Origin: Hermatobates lingyangjiaoensis
Taxonomy: Eukaryota; Arthropoda; Insecta; Hemiptera; Hermatobatidae
Assembly (NCBI GenBank): GCA_026182355.1
Contig: JAPFBL010000115.1
Span: forward strand, 497,001 to 561,000
DNA: 64,000 nt
Direction: 5' to 3'
Each line of letters opens with the position of its first letter. Positions within the stretch are counted from its first letter, which is position 1. Below the pieces are notes generated by a model that saw nothing but the letters and a program-made list of their open reading frames with translations, did not search any database and was not told the DNA's origin. The translations under genes were made by a program, and so were the position numbers. Shown piece after piece: positions 11,858 to 24,065 of this stretch.

Positions 11858-12556
11858 CACTATAAGCAAAGTATAGTGATTGTGAAAAAATTCGATCTCG
11901 AGATTTTGACGGAATTATATGTTTTGAAGCCCAGAAGTCGTATTATGAAGTTTTTTCAATGATGTTTGTGTGTGTGTGTGGGTGGGTGGGTGAGTGTGTT
12001 AGTATTGCTTGTTAACACACTACGGTCCAAAATCATTGTTGGATCAAGTTGATTTTTACACGAAATTGGCCTCATAGGGTAGAAGATCCCTATTGTTTGA
12101 GAAGAATTATGCATGACGGGAAAGTCACTTTTTTTTGCCAAAAACCGTTTTTTTAAAAAACATGTTTTTGTCCTAAACTGATAACCATTTGGTTTTGAAA
12201 TTTCGGCATTATCTTTGAGTTTACAAATGGAACAAACGAAAAATATATTCAGAATTTTAAAATAACGGGAAATTTTGTATCAAGAAATTTTCACTTTGGC
12301 TTTTCAAAAAAGTTATTACTACTGCAGTTATACTAATGAGATTATTTCCAGCTGTGGGATGTACAAAAATAAGCTTGCATATTGATAAGTCCATCAATCA
12401 CTATCTTTACTACCTCAGAAATGAAAGACTAATAAGCATCTCCCATTTAAATGTTTACATTATGCTTAAATGAGACATTATATATTATATACGCTTGAAT
12501 ATTGATATTAAGTTTACTTATAATAAAGTTGAGTGCAGTCCACTCCAGATTTTTTT
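11858..12556 (+). repeat. R3, internally deleted copy
   Basis: It starts in CTTCACTATAAGCAAAGTAT, keeps the GTGTGTGGGTGGGTGGG microsatellite and the TACGGTCCAAAATC block, jumps to the 3' third and ends CCACTCCAGATTTTTTTTT. About half of the 1.5-kb unit is missing. Confidence 0.75.
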
Positions 12557-13149
12557 TTCTTAATTTCCTATTACATATTAGCTATGTTTTCCACAAGTCT
12601 GGGGGACTTTGAATATTAATAATCGCAATAAGAATATGTGTTATTCAAATAAAATTGCTTCACAATAAATTTTTTATAAAAAAACAACTTTCTTTGAATG
12701 CCAGGTGAGTATCAAAATAGAAGCAAACAGACCTAAAATCAAAAACTTTCTCAGGGTCAACCTAAATTAGCATGGACATTTTAAGAAGGTAATAAAACTA
12801 TTTGAGAATCTATAGAAAATAGATAAGCAAACATACAGAAAATGTTATAATAGTTTGTTTAAGATGTTTGTATGAGTATTAGCAACAAGGATTATTATAA
12901 CATTATTTACCAAAAGCATAACGTCCGGACCTTATAAACAAGTGTAAGAAGGAGTCAAACTGTCTACTCTAGTCGTTTTCTCAGCCCACTCTAGTTTTTC
13001 CGCTCAGCACCTCAAAGAAATTTCACTCCAAACCTCACATCCCCTGAAATTTGTATTATGCTTAAGGAGATATATATATATATATATATAAAGAATTAAA
13101 CACATGAAGTATAAAAAAAAAGAAATTACTCTTTGTGAAAAATAATAAT
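12557..13149. other. No recognisable gene
   Basis: AT-rich sequence ending in a short (TA)n run at about 13070-13090. Confidence 0.45.
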
Positions 13150-13590
13150 ACCCTTGAAATATATGAAAAATATTTGAATAATAATAGTAACCTTTTATTT
13201 AACTAGATTTTTCAATGATCGAGTATCATTTAAATGTGTGAAAAATATTTGAATAATAATAATAATAACCTTTTATTTAACTAGATTTTTCAAAGATCGA
13301 GTATCATTTAAATGTGTGAAAAATATTTGAATAATAATAATAATAACCTTTTATTTAACTAGATTTTTCAAAGATCGAGTATCATTTAAATGTGTGAAAA
13401 ATATTTGAATAATAATAATAACCTTTTATTTAACTAGATTTTTCAATGATCGAGTATCATTTAAATGTGTGAAAAATATTTGAATAATAATAATAACCTT
13501 TTATTTAACTAGATTTTTCAATGATCGAGTATCATTTAAATGTGTGAAAAATATTTGAATAATAATAATAACAACCTTTTATTTAACTTA
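13150..13590. repeat. About 75-bp tandem repeat, six units
   Basis: The unit contains GTGTGAAAAATATTTGAATA, an (AAT)n stretch of varying length, CCTTTTATTTAACTAG and GATCGAGTATCATTTAAAT. Units differ mainly in (AAT)n number, so a microsatellite is embedded in a minisatellite. Confidence 0.9.
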
Positions 13591-13599
13591 TATCCTTAG

Positions 13600-15597
13600 A
13601 TTTTTCTCGCAACCAAGGATGGGAACCTCTAGAATACTCAGTGGTTCAGGCAGGGCAATTGTCATCTGTTATAAGAATATATAAGTAAATCTTATAAACT
13701 TATAAATCTGAATAATGAAGTTTAATCTAAAATAAATTAGTTAAACTTCGATGCATGGAATCGCAAAGTTTTTCTTTTTAGTATTTATATAACGGCTAGA
13801 ATTGTAAGAAAATAAAGCTGTAGACTGCATTTGATCGATACCATGACCTAAAAGCAAGACACAAAAACATCCGAGGGAGCTTTTTCTGTTATCGTTCTTT
13901 TGATGGAATTTGAGAAAAACAGTTATGCTGAGGGGGTTCACATAGCTGTTTTCTTTTAGAAAGGTAATTTATTGTATGAAACAAAATGATTAAGCAAGTG
14001 TGCCAGAGAAGTACAGTATACTTAAAGTGCATTTAGTTTTCTCCCAAAATCTTTATTTAAAAATTTTTATTTCAACTTTATATTAATGAACTATGATATA
14101 TCTTTCTATGTAATTATTTATGGTATTAACATTGGACAATAGATGCTTATAACTATTCAAATGCGTAACTATCCTTTATGGAACATTAAATACATACATG
14201 TATATATGTCCATTTATAATAATAAAAATATATTCGATATATATTTATGGAAATCCGTCGGCTGGAAAAGTGATTTAATTAAGAGGAAAACAAGCAAAAA
14301 AAATCATTTTTTTCTATTTGAAAATGCTTACTGCAGTCATTTGGAACAGAGTCCTTTTTAATTTGTGACTTTCCAGAGATGTATGATTGGTGCAAAAGTA
14401 GTCCATCAAATATAAAATATCGGGTTTCACAATTAAGATTTTGAATGGATAAGAATTTTTGTTTTTGCGATTGTAATATGTGGTTCAATTTTATCCCATT
14501 GCTTATTTAGCTAATAGCTAATTCTAAAAATTATTAAGTATTTAACACTATGAGAATTATTAAAACTGAGACCGTGAGAGTTCGCATGGATAGTGTTAGA
14601 ACAGTGTTGGGCTAACTGAAAGAAGCACTATTATAATTTTCCAGTAAGATACAGCAATGCTAGAATTGCTGTATTACTGGACTAGGTTACTTGATAGTTA
14701 CTTGGAAACAATCGATACACGTATACTCCTAACTCGTGGTAGCAGTTTTCCTATATTTAATCATTGTATTTTTCTTGTAACGTAAGTATTCCATTCGTAA
14801 GATGAAACAATTCTTTTCCTGTTTTATTTGTTTTTTTTCTATATAGTTTAATAAGTTTTATAATTATTTATAATAAGTTAATTTCTATTATTTATAATAA
14901 GTTTAATCAATGTAATGAGATATGAAGTTCGAATGTATTTCTCAGTATGTATCATTCGTGCAAATAATTATACTTATAAAAATTAATTACCTAACTAGAA
15001 ACAAAGAGAAAGATTACTTTTATAGTATTTTTATGACTAGGTTGGTAATAGCAGGTGAAAGCAAGCTCTATATGCTGAAAACACTATAACCAAAATGGAA
15101 TCTACATAATTCAGTCTTTAAGAAAGAGAGGAGTCAGCCTATTTGGTGTATTCTTTGACTCTAAGAAGAATCAAAACTTCTGCATTTCACAATCAGTAAC
15201 ATTATTAGTAAAAATAGAATATTACATCTTTTTTTTCGCAAGACTGAATTAAATTTGTAAAATTATTTAATTATTTTTTGTTAGTATTTCTTTATTTTTT
15301 GTTGGTTACACTCTAATATTTAAGAAAGTTTTCTTATTTCTCAACTAGTGTACGGTGTGCCATCTATAAATGATGTGACTAGAAAAACGAGAAAAATTTC
15401 TTAATTTTATTATTAAGTTGACAACATTGTGTACAAACAAACTTAAATTTGATTCAAGCAAGACTTTGCAAAACAAAAGAACATACCACCCATGGAATAC
15501 TGTGCTATAATTTATTTCTATCTTTCTTTTTGAAACTATTATGATGAAAATTACTTTTGGTCTTCAATATAGTTCATTTATACTTGATAATTAATAA
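13600..15597. other. No recognisable gene
   Basis: AT-rich sequence. Short frames at 13741-13941 and 14143-14488 lack domains and overlap on both strands, so I do not call them. A small inverted pair (AGCAATGCTAGAATTGCTGT) lies near 14650. Confidence 0.45.
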
Positions 15598-17078
15598 AAA
15601 AATCTGGAGTGGCCTACACTCTACTTTACTATAAGTAACTTAATGTCAAATTTCTTGAGTATATAAAACATAACGTCTCATTTAAGCATAACGTAAACAT
15701 CTAAATGGGATATAATTATTAGCCTGTCATTCCTGAGGTAGTACAGATAGTGATTGAAGGACATATCAATTTATAAGCTTATTTTTGTACATCACAAATA
15801 ATTTATTATTTGCAAATAATTTCATTAGTATAACTACAGCAGTAATAACATTTTTGAAAAACCAAAGTGAACATTTCTTGAAACGAAATAGTATCCTACA
15901 AGAGAACATGGCTATTGTTCAAATAGCCAGTAGATTTCTTACATCGTTTACTTGACATCCTTCTACATTGAATATTAATGTAAAATTTTCAAATTTGAAA
16001 CAGTAAAATACTCTTTTTTTCTCTGAAAAACTTCTTAAACAGCGAAGAAAATGTTGTTTTAAGGTGATTTGTTAATTAAAGATGTACGATAATTACAGTT
16101 ATTAATCTCTAAACGAAAGATTTTAATTTTGAATTATCTTTTACATTTTTGGTTTTTAACAGAATTATTATACTGGGAATTTTATGGCTTCTTAGTATTT
16201 AATAAGATCATTTTCCTTCCCCTTTGTCAAATAACATATAAACGAATTTTTTTTTAATGAGTGTTATCATTTACCTGCACAATATTATTCCTCTTACATC
16301 TCTTATAAGTCAATAATATATTTTCATTTTTCCATTAGAAACATCAATTTTATCTCAGTGGATTCGCTCAAAAAATTTCTAAGTCAATGTAAACAATGTA
16401 AAAAAATACAAAAAATTCGACAAGTATAGCAGGTGATCTCTTAGTCTAGAATAAACAAACAGCTTTTATATCGTTATTGCTCTTTCCCGAAATTGAAACT
16501 TCATGAATTTTTTTTTGTGAATTGCTAATTTTTTGTTCCATTTTTGGTCAAATTTTCATTTTTTTTTAACGAGCCGTTTAGCGTCAAAAAATCATTTTCT
16601 GAAAACACAAATCGTACTGTAACGCCCCTTTTAGTACTGTAACGAATGTAATTTTAGAAAAAAATATCTCAACTCATTCTCCATATAATGTTCTATTTAT
16701 AGGCATAGTTTCATTCTTGTCCGTCAAACAGTATGGCTTGTATCGCTCTCACAAGGTTTGAGATTGAATTATAAGTCAAAAATTTTACATTTTATTGAAA
16801 AAAAAAATATTTCCTGTTGTCTTAAATTTCTGAATATATTTTTCGTTTGTTGCATTTGTAACTTCAAAGATAATGTCAAAAGATTCTGGACCGTAGCGTG
16901 GTAACAAGCAATGCTAACACACGCACCCACCCACCCACCCACCCACCCACCCACACACACACAGACATCATCGTAAAAACGTCATAAAACGACTTCTGGT
17001 ACCTCAAAACATGTAATTCAGTCAAAATCTCGAGATCGAATTTTTTCACGATCACTATACTTTACTTATAGTAAAGTA
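15598..17078 (-). repeat. R3, longest copy, with 17-bp inverted ends
   Basis: It is in reverse orientation to the copies at 1613 and 11858. TACTTTACTATAAGTAA lies at 15622-15638 and its complement at 17062-17078. The copies also share about 22 bp beyond the left one (CCACTCCAGATTTTTTT), so the true terminus is uncertain. It includes an expanded (CCCA)n run at about 16925-16952. No coding potential is visible. A non-autonomous DNA transposon is likely. Confidence 0.75.
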
Positions 17079-17079
17079 A

Positions 17080-17805
17080 AAATAATCTAATTATAATTAA
17101 TTTTGTTGTTGAAGTATATAGTTTACTTGTTAATGCTGTATAACCAAAAAAAAAATTATTTATAATAGGAGAAAAGATATTGTGTTATTTTGGGATGCTA
17201 AAAGATAAAAGTTGTAGACCAAAGTATTAGAGTTGAGTAGTAACAAAGAGATATTTTAGAGCGAAACTGTTTAACTGTTAGGAATCGTGGGAGAAGAAAT
17301 CTTCTGTACTGATGAGAGAGAAAAAAGTGTGTATTTGCGAATAGGTGTTAAAGTAATCATGCGTTAGAAATAAGAGGTTAACAAAACATGCAAAACTCAT
17401 TTCATATTCATCTTGATAGAAAAATATAAAACATTGGATGTTTTAATTTCCGGTTGAAAAGTAAAGTGTAAAGAGAAAAGTTTCAATTGGAAAGTAAAAA
17501 AAGAAAGAATGACAGGCTGAGTTGCATCATGAAATGTTACAAGACAATCATCTGTTCTCTTCCCCCAGAGAAATAACCTGAAGAAATGTAACCACCGTTG
17601 ACTGGATTTATAGTTTCAACTTTGGGCACAAAGAAATCACCCTCAAGGTATCTTCCCTTATATCAAGTAGGTTTTCCCTTCTTTGTCAATTATTTTTCTT
17701 GTTATCTTTAAATCGATTTATACAGTAAACAAACTTTTAAAATGATCATGACAAGTTGTTAAGTATATAAGAACTTTTCATAACATTTTTAATTAAAGGT
17801 CTTTA
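17080..17805. other. No recognisable gene
   Basis: AT-rich sequence followed by a short (TA)n run that leads into the family E fold-back. Confidence 0.45.
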
Positions 17806-17819
17806 TATATATATATATA

Positions 17820-18105
17820 TATATAAATGAAAAAGGACAACATATAGAAGAAGCGAAAAAACTTACTGGATCGATATTTCGAACTGAAGTTCGTCGTCAG
17901 GGAGAGAGTAGAAGGGAAGAAGAAGAGGTACGTGCGTTCACTTGTACCGGCAGTCGCTCTCAGCCGGTACAAGTGAACGCACGTAACTCTTCTTCTTCTT
18001 CCTTTCTACTCTTTCCCTGACGACGAACTTCAGTTCGAAATATCGATCCAGTAAGTTTTTTCGCTTCTTCTATATGTTGTCCTTTTTCATTTATATATCT
18101 GTCCG
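17820..18105. repeat. Family E fold-back
   Basis: Long near-perfect inverted arms (AAAGGACAACATATAGAAG and its complement) enclose a GC-richer hairpin centre containing CCGGTACAAGTGAACGCACG. Each arm contains CUGACGA, extra C, GAACU/AGUUC stem II, GAA and AUAU (right arm at 18009-18052, left at about 17862-17910). Stem I pairing is weak here, so ribozyme identity rests on the core. Confidence 0.8.
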
Positions 18106-18127
18106 GTTTGGACTGTTTTAATATTTT

Positions 18128-18128
18128 G

Positions 18129-18176
<48 letters not shown>

Positions 18177-18309
18177 ATGATCAAACCACAATAAGAAATG
18201 GGAAAACAAGACTAAGATCTTTCAACCGTAACAAGCGGTCTTCGTCAGAGTCAAAAACCCAACTTTGTGGTTTGATCATTGATTGTTGTTTCACGTGTTT
18301 ATGTGAAAT

Positions 18310-18351
<42 letters not shown>
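18128..18351. repeat. Family A fold-back between two (TA)n tracts
   Basis: The left arm runs from ATCAATGATCAAACCACAAT through the ribozyme to AAAAACCCAACT. The right arm is truncated and resumes at TTGTGGTTTGATCATTG, ending TATGTGAAATC. TA tracts at 18128-18174 and 18313-18351 bound it. Confidence 0.85.
18210..18252 (-). ncRNA. Family A hammerhead ribozyme-like motif
   Basis: The order is GACU, CUGACGA, extra A, GACCG-CUUGUUA-CGGUU, GAA, AGAUCU, U, AGUC. Stem I inner pairing is GACU/AGUC. UGGG/CCCA could extend it across a U-rich internal loop in complete copies. AGAUCU is a perfect palindrome and can serve as stem III in a dimer. Confidence 0.75.
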
Positions 18352-18353
<2 letters not shown>

Positions 18354-18639
18354 GAAAATCGGTTTGTTATGCATTATGAAATGGTAGTCTTCACAAATAT
18401 TAGATTTCATTCTGAGAAGGTTAACGTCACAGTATACTATATATTTTGTTTAAAGTGATAGCACTTGTTTACGAACTTCTTGTTAACTCATTCTAACTCC
18501 TAGCTATTTTTCTTTCCGTTAGTGGTATCCTTGCAGGTCCGCCAAAGAATTTTCCAAATAGATAGGTCGAGTAAACAACAGACATTTGATTGAATAAACT
18601 ATCAATAAGAATATTGAATAAACTATCAATGTGAGTTCG

Positions 18640-18812
18640 AGATTAACAAAGAGCAACACACAAAGTTGGGAAACACACTTACAGACACAAATTTTCGAGT
18701 AATCCGTCTTCAGGAGAAAAGAGAATGAAAGACCAAGCACGTTGTAGACGCAACGGCAAGTAACGGTTACTTGCCGTTGCGTCTACAACGTGCTTGGTCT
18801 CCCATTAAAAGA
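18640..18812. repeat. Family F fold-back
   Basis: The left arm with CACACTTACAGACACAAATT and GTCTTCAGGAG is followed by a perfect inverted centre (GACGCAACGGCAAGTAAC and complement). The right arm is cut after TGCTTGGTCTCCCATT. The minus strand holds CUGAAGA-C...GAA-AAUU, a weak hammerhead-like core. A second partial copy is at 43840-43990. Confidence 0.7.
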
Positions 18813-18917
18813 AATTAAAAGCACATACTTACAGTCTCTAATTTTCAGTTTGAACCATCTTCAGGAGAGATAAGAGAGGGAAACGAACCATCTCTGAACC
18901 AGTGAATTATATATATT
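18812..18917 (-). repeat. Family B arm
   Basis: A single arm with hammerhead-like core at 18835-18868 on the minus strand: UCUC, CUGAAGA, extra U, GGUUCAAACU, GAA, AAUU, A, GAGA. It adjoins family F directly and ends at short AT-rich sequence. Confidence 0.7.
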
Positions 18918-18919
18918 TA

Positions 18920-19787
18920 TATAAAGAATGAAATTAATACTTACAAAATGAGCTTTCAACATACATATGTTATTTTTAAGTTGACGGATTTTTTATATAC
19001 TTTTATATATTTTGTGCATACTTTATTCTTTATACCTTCTGTTTATATATTCTAGTATTGACCAATAGAAGGACAAAATCAAGTATATAAATGAAAACTT
19101 TAATCAGAAATTTTTAAGTAAATAAGGTACTAATTAAAATATACGACAAATGAATAGAGGGATAGAAAAAGTTTAGAATGTTTGAATTCTAATGATATTT
19201 ATAAATATATAAAATATATATCAAAATGTAAAATGTATATAACTTTGAAATATATTCTTTTTTTAAAAAGATATTTATAAATTCAAACGTAATTTATAAG
19301 CAACAACGTATTTTTAAATATTTTCTTAATACAAGTTAATGGAAGGAATATAATACAGATGGTATTCATGTATTTAATTTTTGACAATGAATGATTATTT
19401 TCCTGAAAATAGATAGAACAGTGTAGTTGAGGTGTGAAGGTTTAATTGTTCTCGTCTAGATAGAACATCGCTCAAGGTTACGTTAGACTCGGTTAGACTG
19501 TCCTGGCAGTAAGCGAAACAGTGCAAATTTAGGCCAACTGGTCCCTTGTGATATACGCACACACACCAGGCAGGTCTGCTCCCTCGCCCTCTAGTTTGAA
19601 CCACTAAGACAAGAATAAACTTATCTTATTATCCCAGATTCCAGATGATACTGCTTCAACCATACTGGAAACATATACCTAAAAGTACTGCTTAGACTAT
19701 CTAATTGTAAAAATAAATTTATGATAAAACATTGATAATGATACACCAAATATGTAATTTAAGCTTATAAAGACTATTGTTTTTTGT
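18920..19787. other. No recognisable gene
   Basis: AT-rich sequence. The 69-codon frame at 19395-19604 (minus) lies in a slightly GC-richer patch but shows no domain. Confidence 0.45.
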
Positions 19788-20062
19788 GTTTTTTTATTAT
19801 TTGAGGTTGACTATAGCACTGCATCATAAAAAAAACTATTTTACTTCCCCTCTTCTTTACTAAAGTACCCAAGCAGTTAACTTCAACGCCTCCAAGAAGC
19901 TCAGTACTTTTGCTGGTTTCAGTGGTAAAAGTTTTTCTATGGTTTTGTTGAGTGTTCCAAAGCACCTATCTCTGTGCAGCGAAGTTGCCTTATAGCATGT
20001 GCAACGGTGTTTGTTACTCTCTTTTTTTTGCAGAATCTGGATAAACCATCATTGATAATGTC
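19788..20062 (-). pseudogene. LINE 3' end remnant, same family as 48015-48330
   Basis: Read on the minus strand, ATTATCAATGATGG leads into TCCAGATTCTGC and CACCGTTGCAC, followed by a tail region with AGCAAAAGTACTGAGCTTCT and an A-rich end. This tracks the copy at 48080-48330 base by base with scattered changes and frame breaks. In the better copy it corresponds to the C-terminal tail of a non-LTR retrotransposon. It is 5'-truncated. Confidence 0.7.
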
Positions 20063-20109
20063 GATTCAGGCTCCCTACATTTCGGGAAGGAAATAACTTC
20101 TTTTCTTCT

Positions 20110-20185
20110 TCTTCACAAAGGCCGAAAGTCTGAGTTGAGTGTTAGAGGCTATCAGAGGCGCTTAATCACTCCATTAACATCCCGC
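20110..20185 (-). repeat. Dispersed repeat shared with 8731-8815
   Basis: Reverse-orientation match to 8731-8815 (AAGCGCCTCTGATAGCCTCT on the minus strand). It abuts the LINE remnant and may be part of the same element, but the other copy lacks the LINE tail. Confidence 0.65.
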
Positions 20186-20189
20186 CTAT

Positions 20190-20825
20190 TTCTTATATTA
20201 TTATGTAAAATAAAAAAGAAATTGGATAAAAAATAATCGTAATATTGTCTTAGCTCGTATATTTCTGAGAGATACTAGACCTGTTTTAGATGCTGTCAGT
20301 CATTAGAAGCAACTCAATCCTCAGATTCTCTTGAAGATGGAGAGTTTCCACATGAGTTCAACGTCACTTAACCAGTATATGGTGTAAGTTTATATATTAA
20401 ACTGTAACTTGCACCTTCGTCTGCTCTACTATAAAAGTGTTACATTCGCTTAATGCGTGAAATGCAAGTGCAGTTGCAATAATTTAATTTCTTCATATTG
20501 AATAAGTATATCGATATATTCGTTCTTTCAAAAAACAGATAATTTTTCCATAGTAACTTTTTTCACAGTTTTTATATTAACACCATAAATGAGATTAATT
20601 TGTAACTTTTCTGTGCCTTTCTTTTTAAATAAGGAAATGATTCTTTCTCTTGCTATTTGAAGAGTTACTTCAGCTGTATTTTGCTTAAATGCGTCTTTTT
20701 AGTCATTTAATGTATTTCCTTTAAACAAACTTTTTTTAATTTGCAATAATTTCAAAGTAAATGGAAATTTAAAATATTTCATGAAATATAAATTTATGCT
20801 GTTTATAACATTTAGATTGAGGTTT
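20190..20825. other. No recognisable gene
   Basis: AT-rich sequence with no domain or repeat that I can name. Confidence 0.45.
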
Positions 20826-21230
20826 GAATCGTTTGACTTATATGTTGAAAACTATCGTGAATACAATAGGAAAGTTAGTTATCACCAATGGGTGAGCTAT
20901 GATAAATCATATGCAGGCTCAGCTGTGTTACTGATATATGGCTATTGACATAATCTACTTAACTCCATTTCTTTTTGTTTTACCTACTGTCTTTCAGTTG
21001 CAATGTGAAGGTTCGTGTAGCAGGAGTGTACCTTCGGGATGTTTTTGAACCACTGCTATCCATCTCCATTTAATCACCATAAAAGATACTACCTCTCTTT
21101 CTCTCTTCACCTCCTGACAACGAGCAACTATTGGGAATATCAAGTATAGTAAATGTATTTTTCTGTTATGTGTCCCATGTTAACTGTCATTACTTAATGA
21201 ATCCATTTTGATCATATTTTAATACTCATG

Positions 21231-21520
21231 TACATCTATATATAAATTCTCTTCGTGGCTCTGTATGTATGTATGTATGTATGTTTGTACCTTATGCATT
21301 CGGCCTACAATGGACCTTTTTCAAAAATTTTTTTGCAAGGCACTTTCTATAGGTCTTGGGGAGGTTTTAGGCTATTAAACTCTGGGGGGCAGCCTAACCC
21401 AAGTCCCCTAGGGCCCAAAAACCTCAAAAATTTGCCGATTTTTAGTTTTTGCATTTTTTGTCAAGAAATTAAGGCCGTGTACGGCCTTAATGCATAAAAT
21501 ATGAAATGTTGGAAATGAAA
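21231..21520 (+). mobile_element. Helentron-like element, 5' part
   Basis: It starts ATCTATATATAAATTCTCTT, then (GTAT)n, and shares about 270 bp with 22009-22275. It ends around AAAATATGAAATGTTGGAAA without the 3' hairpin found in the other copy. The open frames here are coincidental to the repeat. Confidence 0.65.
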
Positions 21521-22008
21521 ATCGAAAATCAGAGTTGTGGTTCAGGTAATATCCCAAAAATATTATAATAGATAAGGTTTCCTGTATAACCTGTTTGTTT
21601 ACATTTTGCCTTTAATTGATAATAGCGGCCGCAGGTAGGTTAATCTTTATGATAATATTTCCACACGCTTAGTTCAATTGGAAACAATCAGGTACCAGAA
21701 ATTCTTGAATGATCTCTAATTTTTTGTTACAAATTTCACATTATAATTTTTAAACATTCACATTATAATTTTTAAACATTTTTCATCACACATTTCACAT
21801 TTTAATATTCAAACGATTTTTGTCACAAACATCATAGTATAATTTTCAAACATTTTAAATTAGACCTAGATTCCTAATTCTTTGTAATGAGTTCACAATA
21901 AAGTTTTTCAATTATAAATTGCAAAAATTAATTTTTTGTCACAAGTTCAACATTATCAAACAAATTTTCATAAGTTTCATATCATAATTTTCAAACAATT
22001 ATACTTGC

Positions 22009-22516
22009 ATCTATATATAAATTCTCTTCGTGGCTCTGTATGTATGTATGTTTGTACCTTATGCATTCGGCCTACAATGGACCTTTTTCAAAAATTCTTT
22101 TGCAAGGCACTTTCTATAGGTCTTGGGGAGGTTTTAGGCTATTAAACTCTGGGGGGCAGCTTAACCCCGGCCCCCTAGGGCCCAAAAACCTCAAAAATTT
22201 GCCAATTTTTAGTTTTTGCATTTTTTCTCAAGAAATATGGCGTCTACGGCCTTAATGCATAAAATATGAAATGTTGGAAATAAAAATCGAGCTTAATGTT
22301 ATTTAATGATTTTTTGCTCTAGGATGCTTCTTTCATAGCCTAGGTACCACTATTCTCCTGGAAATGTTTATAAACGTCCAAGGGACTGTAGATCATGAAT
22401 AAAGAATCGTAAGACAAAAATGTATGAAATAATATTGAACCCAATTTTCATTTCGATCATTTCATATTTTATACTTAAAACTTCTAGACCCGGGCAACGC
22501 CGGGTATTTCTGCTTG
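22009..22516 (+). mobile_element. Helentron-like element with 3' hairpin
   Basis: It has the same 5' start as 21231. The 3' end has a GC-rich hairpin, CCCGG-GCAACG-CCGGG at about 22490-22505, followed by TATTTCTGCTTG. The 'gggcaacgccgggta' end is characteristic of Helitron-group elements. Near-terminal AAAATATGAAATG and its complement form subterminal inverted repeats. Non-autonomous. Confidence 0.7.
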
Positions 22517-23149
22517 TTCTAGTCAAATATAATCCTACAATGTACGGAAATCTTGTTTTGAAAATTCAGATTAATGTTGTCCTGTTTTTGTCTTAAATGT
22601 CTAGAAAAGAAACATTCTAGAATGAAATTTTTGTGCATAATACTTTTCTCTCTCTTATTAACATTTAAAAAAGCATAAACTACTAATTTAAGTTACTTTT
22701 TTTTTTGACTACATTGTGTACGCAATATGTATTTGAAATAACTAATAATTTCGGATTTTTCCAGGTTTAAAAGTTTTCTAAAGCAGTTGGTCAAAATATT
22801 CAAGGTATTACATTGAGAATCTATTCAAATTAATCATATGTTAGTAACATAGCTGAGTCTATATATGATTTGTTAAGGCTCACCCATCAGTGATAACTTA
22901 AACTGTCCTATTGTATGCATGATAGTTCTCAAGTTATAAGTTTTAATGACTACTTCTGTGTTCATACTTTAATCAGGCCCCAGACTGGAATCTTGTGCAA
23001 CTTTAAGAGCTTTAAATGAGAACTATATTTGCCTTTTTGTACTAGATAATCAAATTTTTAAATATTTTTTATTATTTTTATCATTATTTTAGCATTTTTA
23101 TAATTTTTTTTAAATAATATAATATGTTACTTTGTGCCAATATTTTATT

Positions 23150-24013
23150 CTATACTGATGAAGTGTGTTGATTTTTAATTGCGTGGGAGGCTAAGACACA
23201 AAACATTTTTTTATTTTTAAAATTTGATTTGTGTAATGCTAATCTATCTTTTAGATATTGTTTGGTTTGACCTATGTATACATTATTACAATTATTGCAA
23301 GGAATAGAATATATTATATTGCTTTTAATTAGTTTGTTGATAGGTGATTTGGTGTTCGTAAAAATGCATGTATTTAATTTTTTCTTTACTTTATATGTTA
23401 TTTTAAAGTTAGCTTCCTTAAGTATTTTTCCAATTTGTTCTGTCAGTCCTTTCACATATGTCACTGATCTATACTGTGGTGAGTTGGTGAGGCCATTATT
23501 ACTGGAGTGCTGATTTATTTCATTACCTTCTTCAGTGTTTAAGTCCGGTCTTAAAGTCCTATTAGTGTCTACCTGTGGAGTTATTTCATTATGGTTACTA
23601 ACTGTTGATCGCATTATTTTATTTATTAAATGGTGCGTGTAATTGTTTTGTTTCAATATATTTTTTACTATATTTAAATTTTTCTTTATAAATTGATTAT
23701 CACATAAATGTATGGCTCTATATTTCAATGCTAATGCAGTGTTAATTTTGTGTTTTAGAGGGTGGTGGGATAAAAAACTTAGGTATCTATCAGATTTTTG
23801 TGGTTTACGCCACCAATCAACAACTAGGCTACCCTCCGGATTTCTGTAGGTAAATGAATCTTTTACATTGTATTTGTTAGTGCTAATGTGTTGTAAGATA
23901 TTTGTTACATACTTAGCTAATCTATATGTAGGACTATTTATAAAACTGACTAACGGTCTGAGTGGATAATTCTCTTTATGTGTTTTTACTGTCCCATACA
24001 GTCTGGGTCTGTT
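23150..24013 (-). pseudogene. Penelope-like element PLE-1: RT ends plus GIY-YIG endonuclease, RT core deleted
   Basis: A single open minus-strand frame reads RPRLYGTVKTHKENYPLRP (RT N-terminal motif), then jumps in frame at about 23850 to VDWWRKP...SDRYLSFLSHHPL (RT thumb). It continues to IIYSIPCNNCNNVYIGQT, the GIY and YIG motifs with the paired cysteines usual in PLE endonucleases, and a DRLALHKS segment with the expected arginine. The RT palm with its catalytic aspartates is missing. The C-terminus stops early at HAIKNQHTSSV, so the distal catalytic glutamate is absent. Upstream an in-frame TAG and a 31-base poly(A) (minus strand) end the fragment. A non-functional relic. Confidence 0.88.
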
Positions 24014-24031
24014 GGTCTAGGGCGGTTGACT

Positions 24032-24032
<1 letters not shown>

Positions 24033-24063
<31 letters not shown>
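24033..24063. repeat. Poly(T) run of 31
   Basis: A pure T run (poly-A on the minus strand) lies at the 5' side of the PLE-1 fragment. Such a position is unusual for a retroelement tail. It may belong to a neighbouring insertion on the other side. Confidence 0.85.

Positions 24064-24065
<2 letters not shown>

Larger units (their letters stand above)
20826..22960. repeat. 2.1-kb unit with about 120-bp inverted ends
   Basis: The left arm (about 20826-20950) includes GAAAACTATCGTGAATACAA, TAGTTATCACCAATGGGTGAG and CTCAGCTGTGTTACTGATAT. The right arm (about 22820-22955) carries their complements with roughly one mismatch in eight. The interior holds two Helentron-like insertions and a degenerate array of CACATTATAATTTTTAAACA-type sequence at about 21720-21990. 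It is probably an old DNA transposon with long terminal inverted repeats. No transposase is visible. Confidence 0.7.

Noticed and set aside
23274..23513. 79-codon plus frame
   Set aside because: Antisense shadow of the PLE-1 endonuclease.
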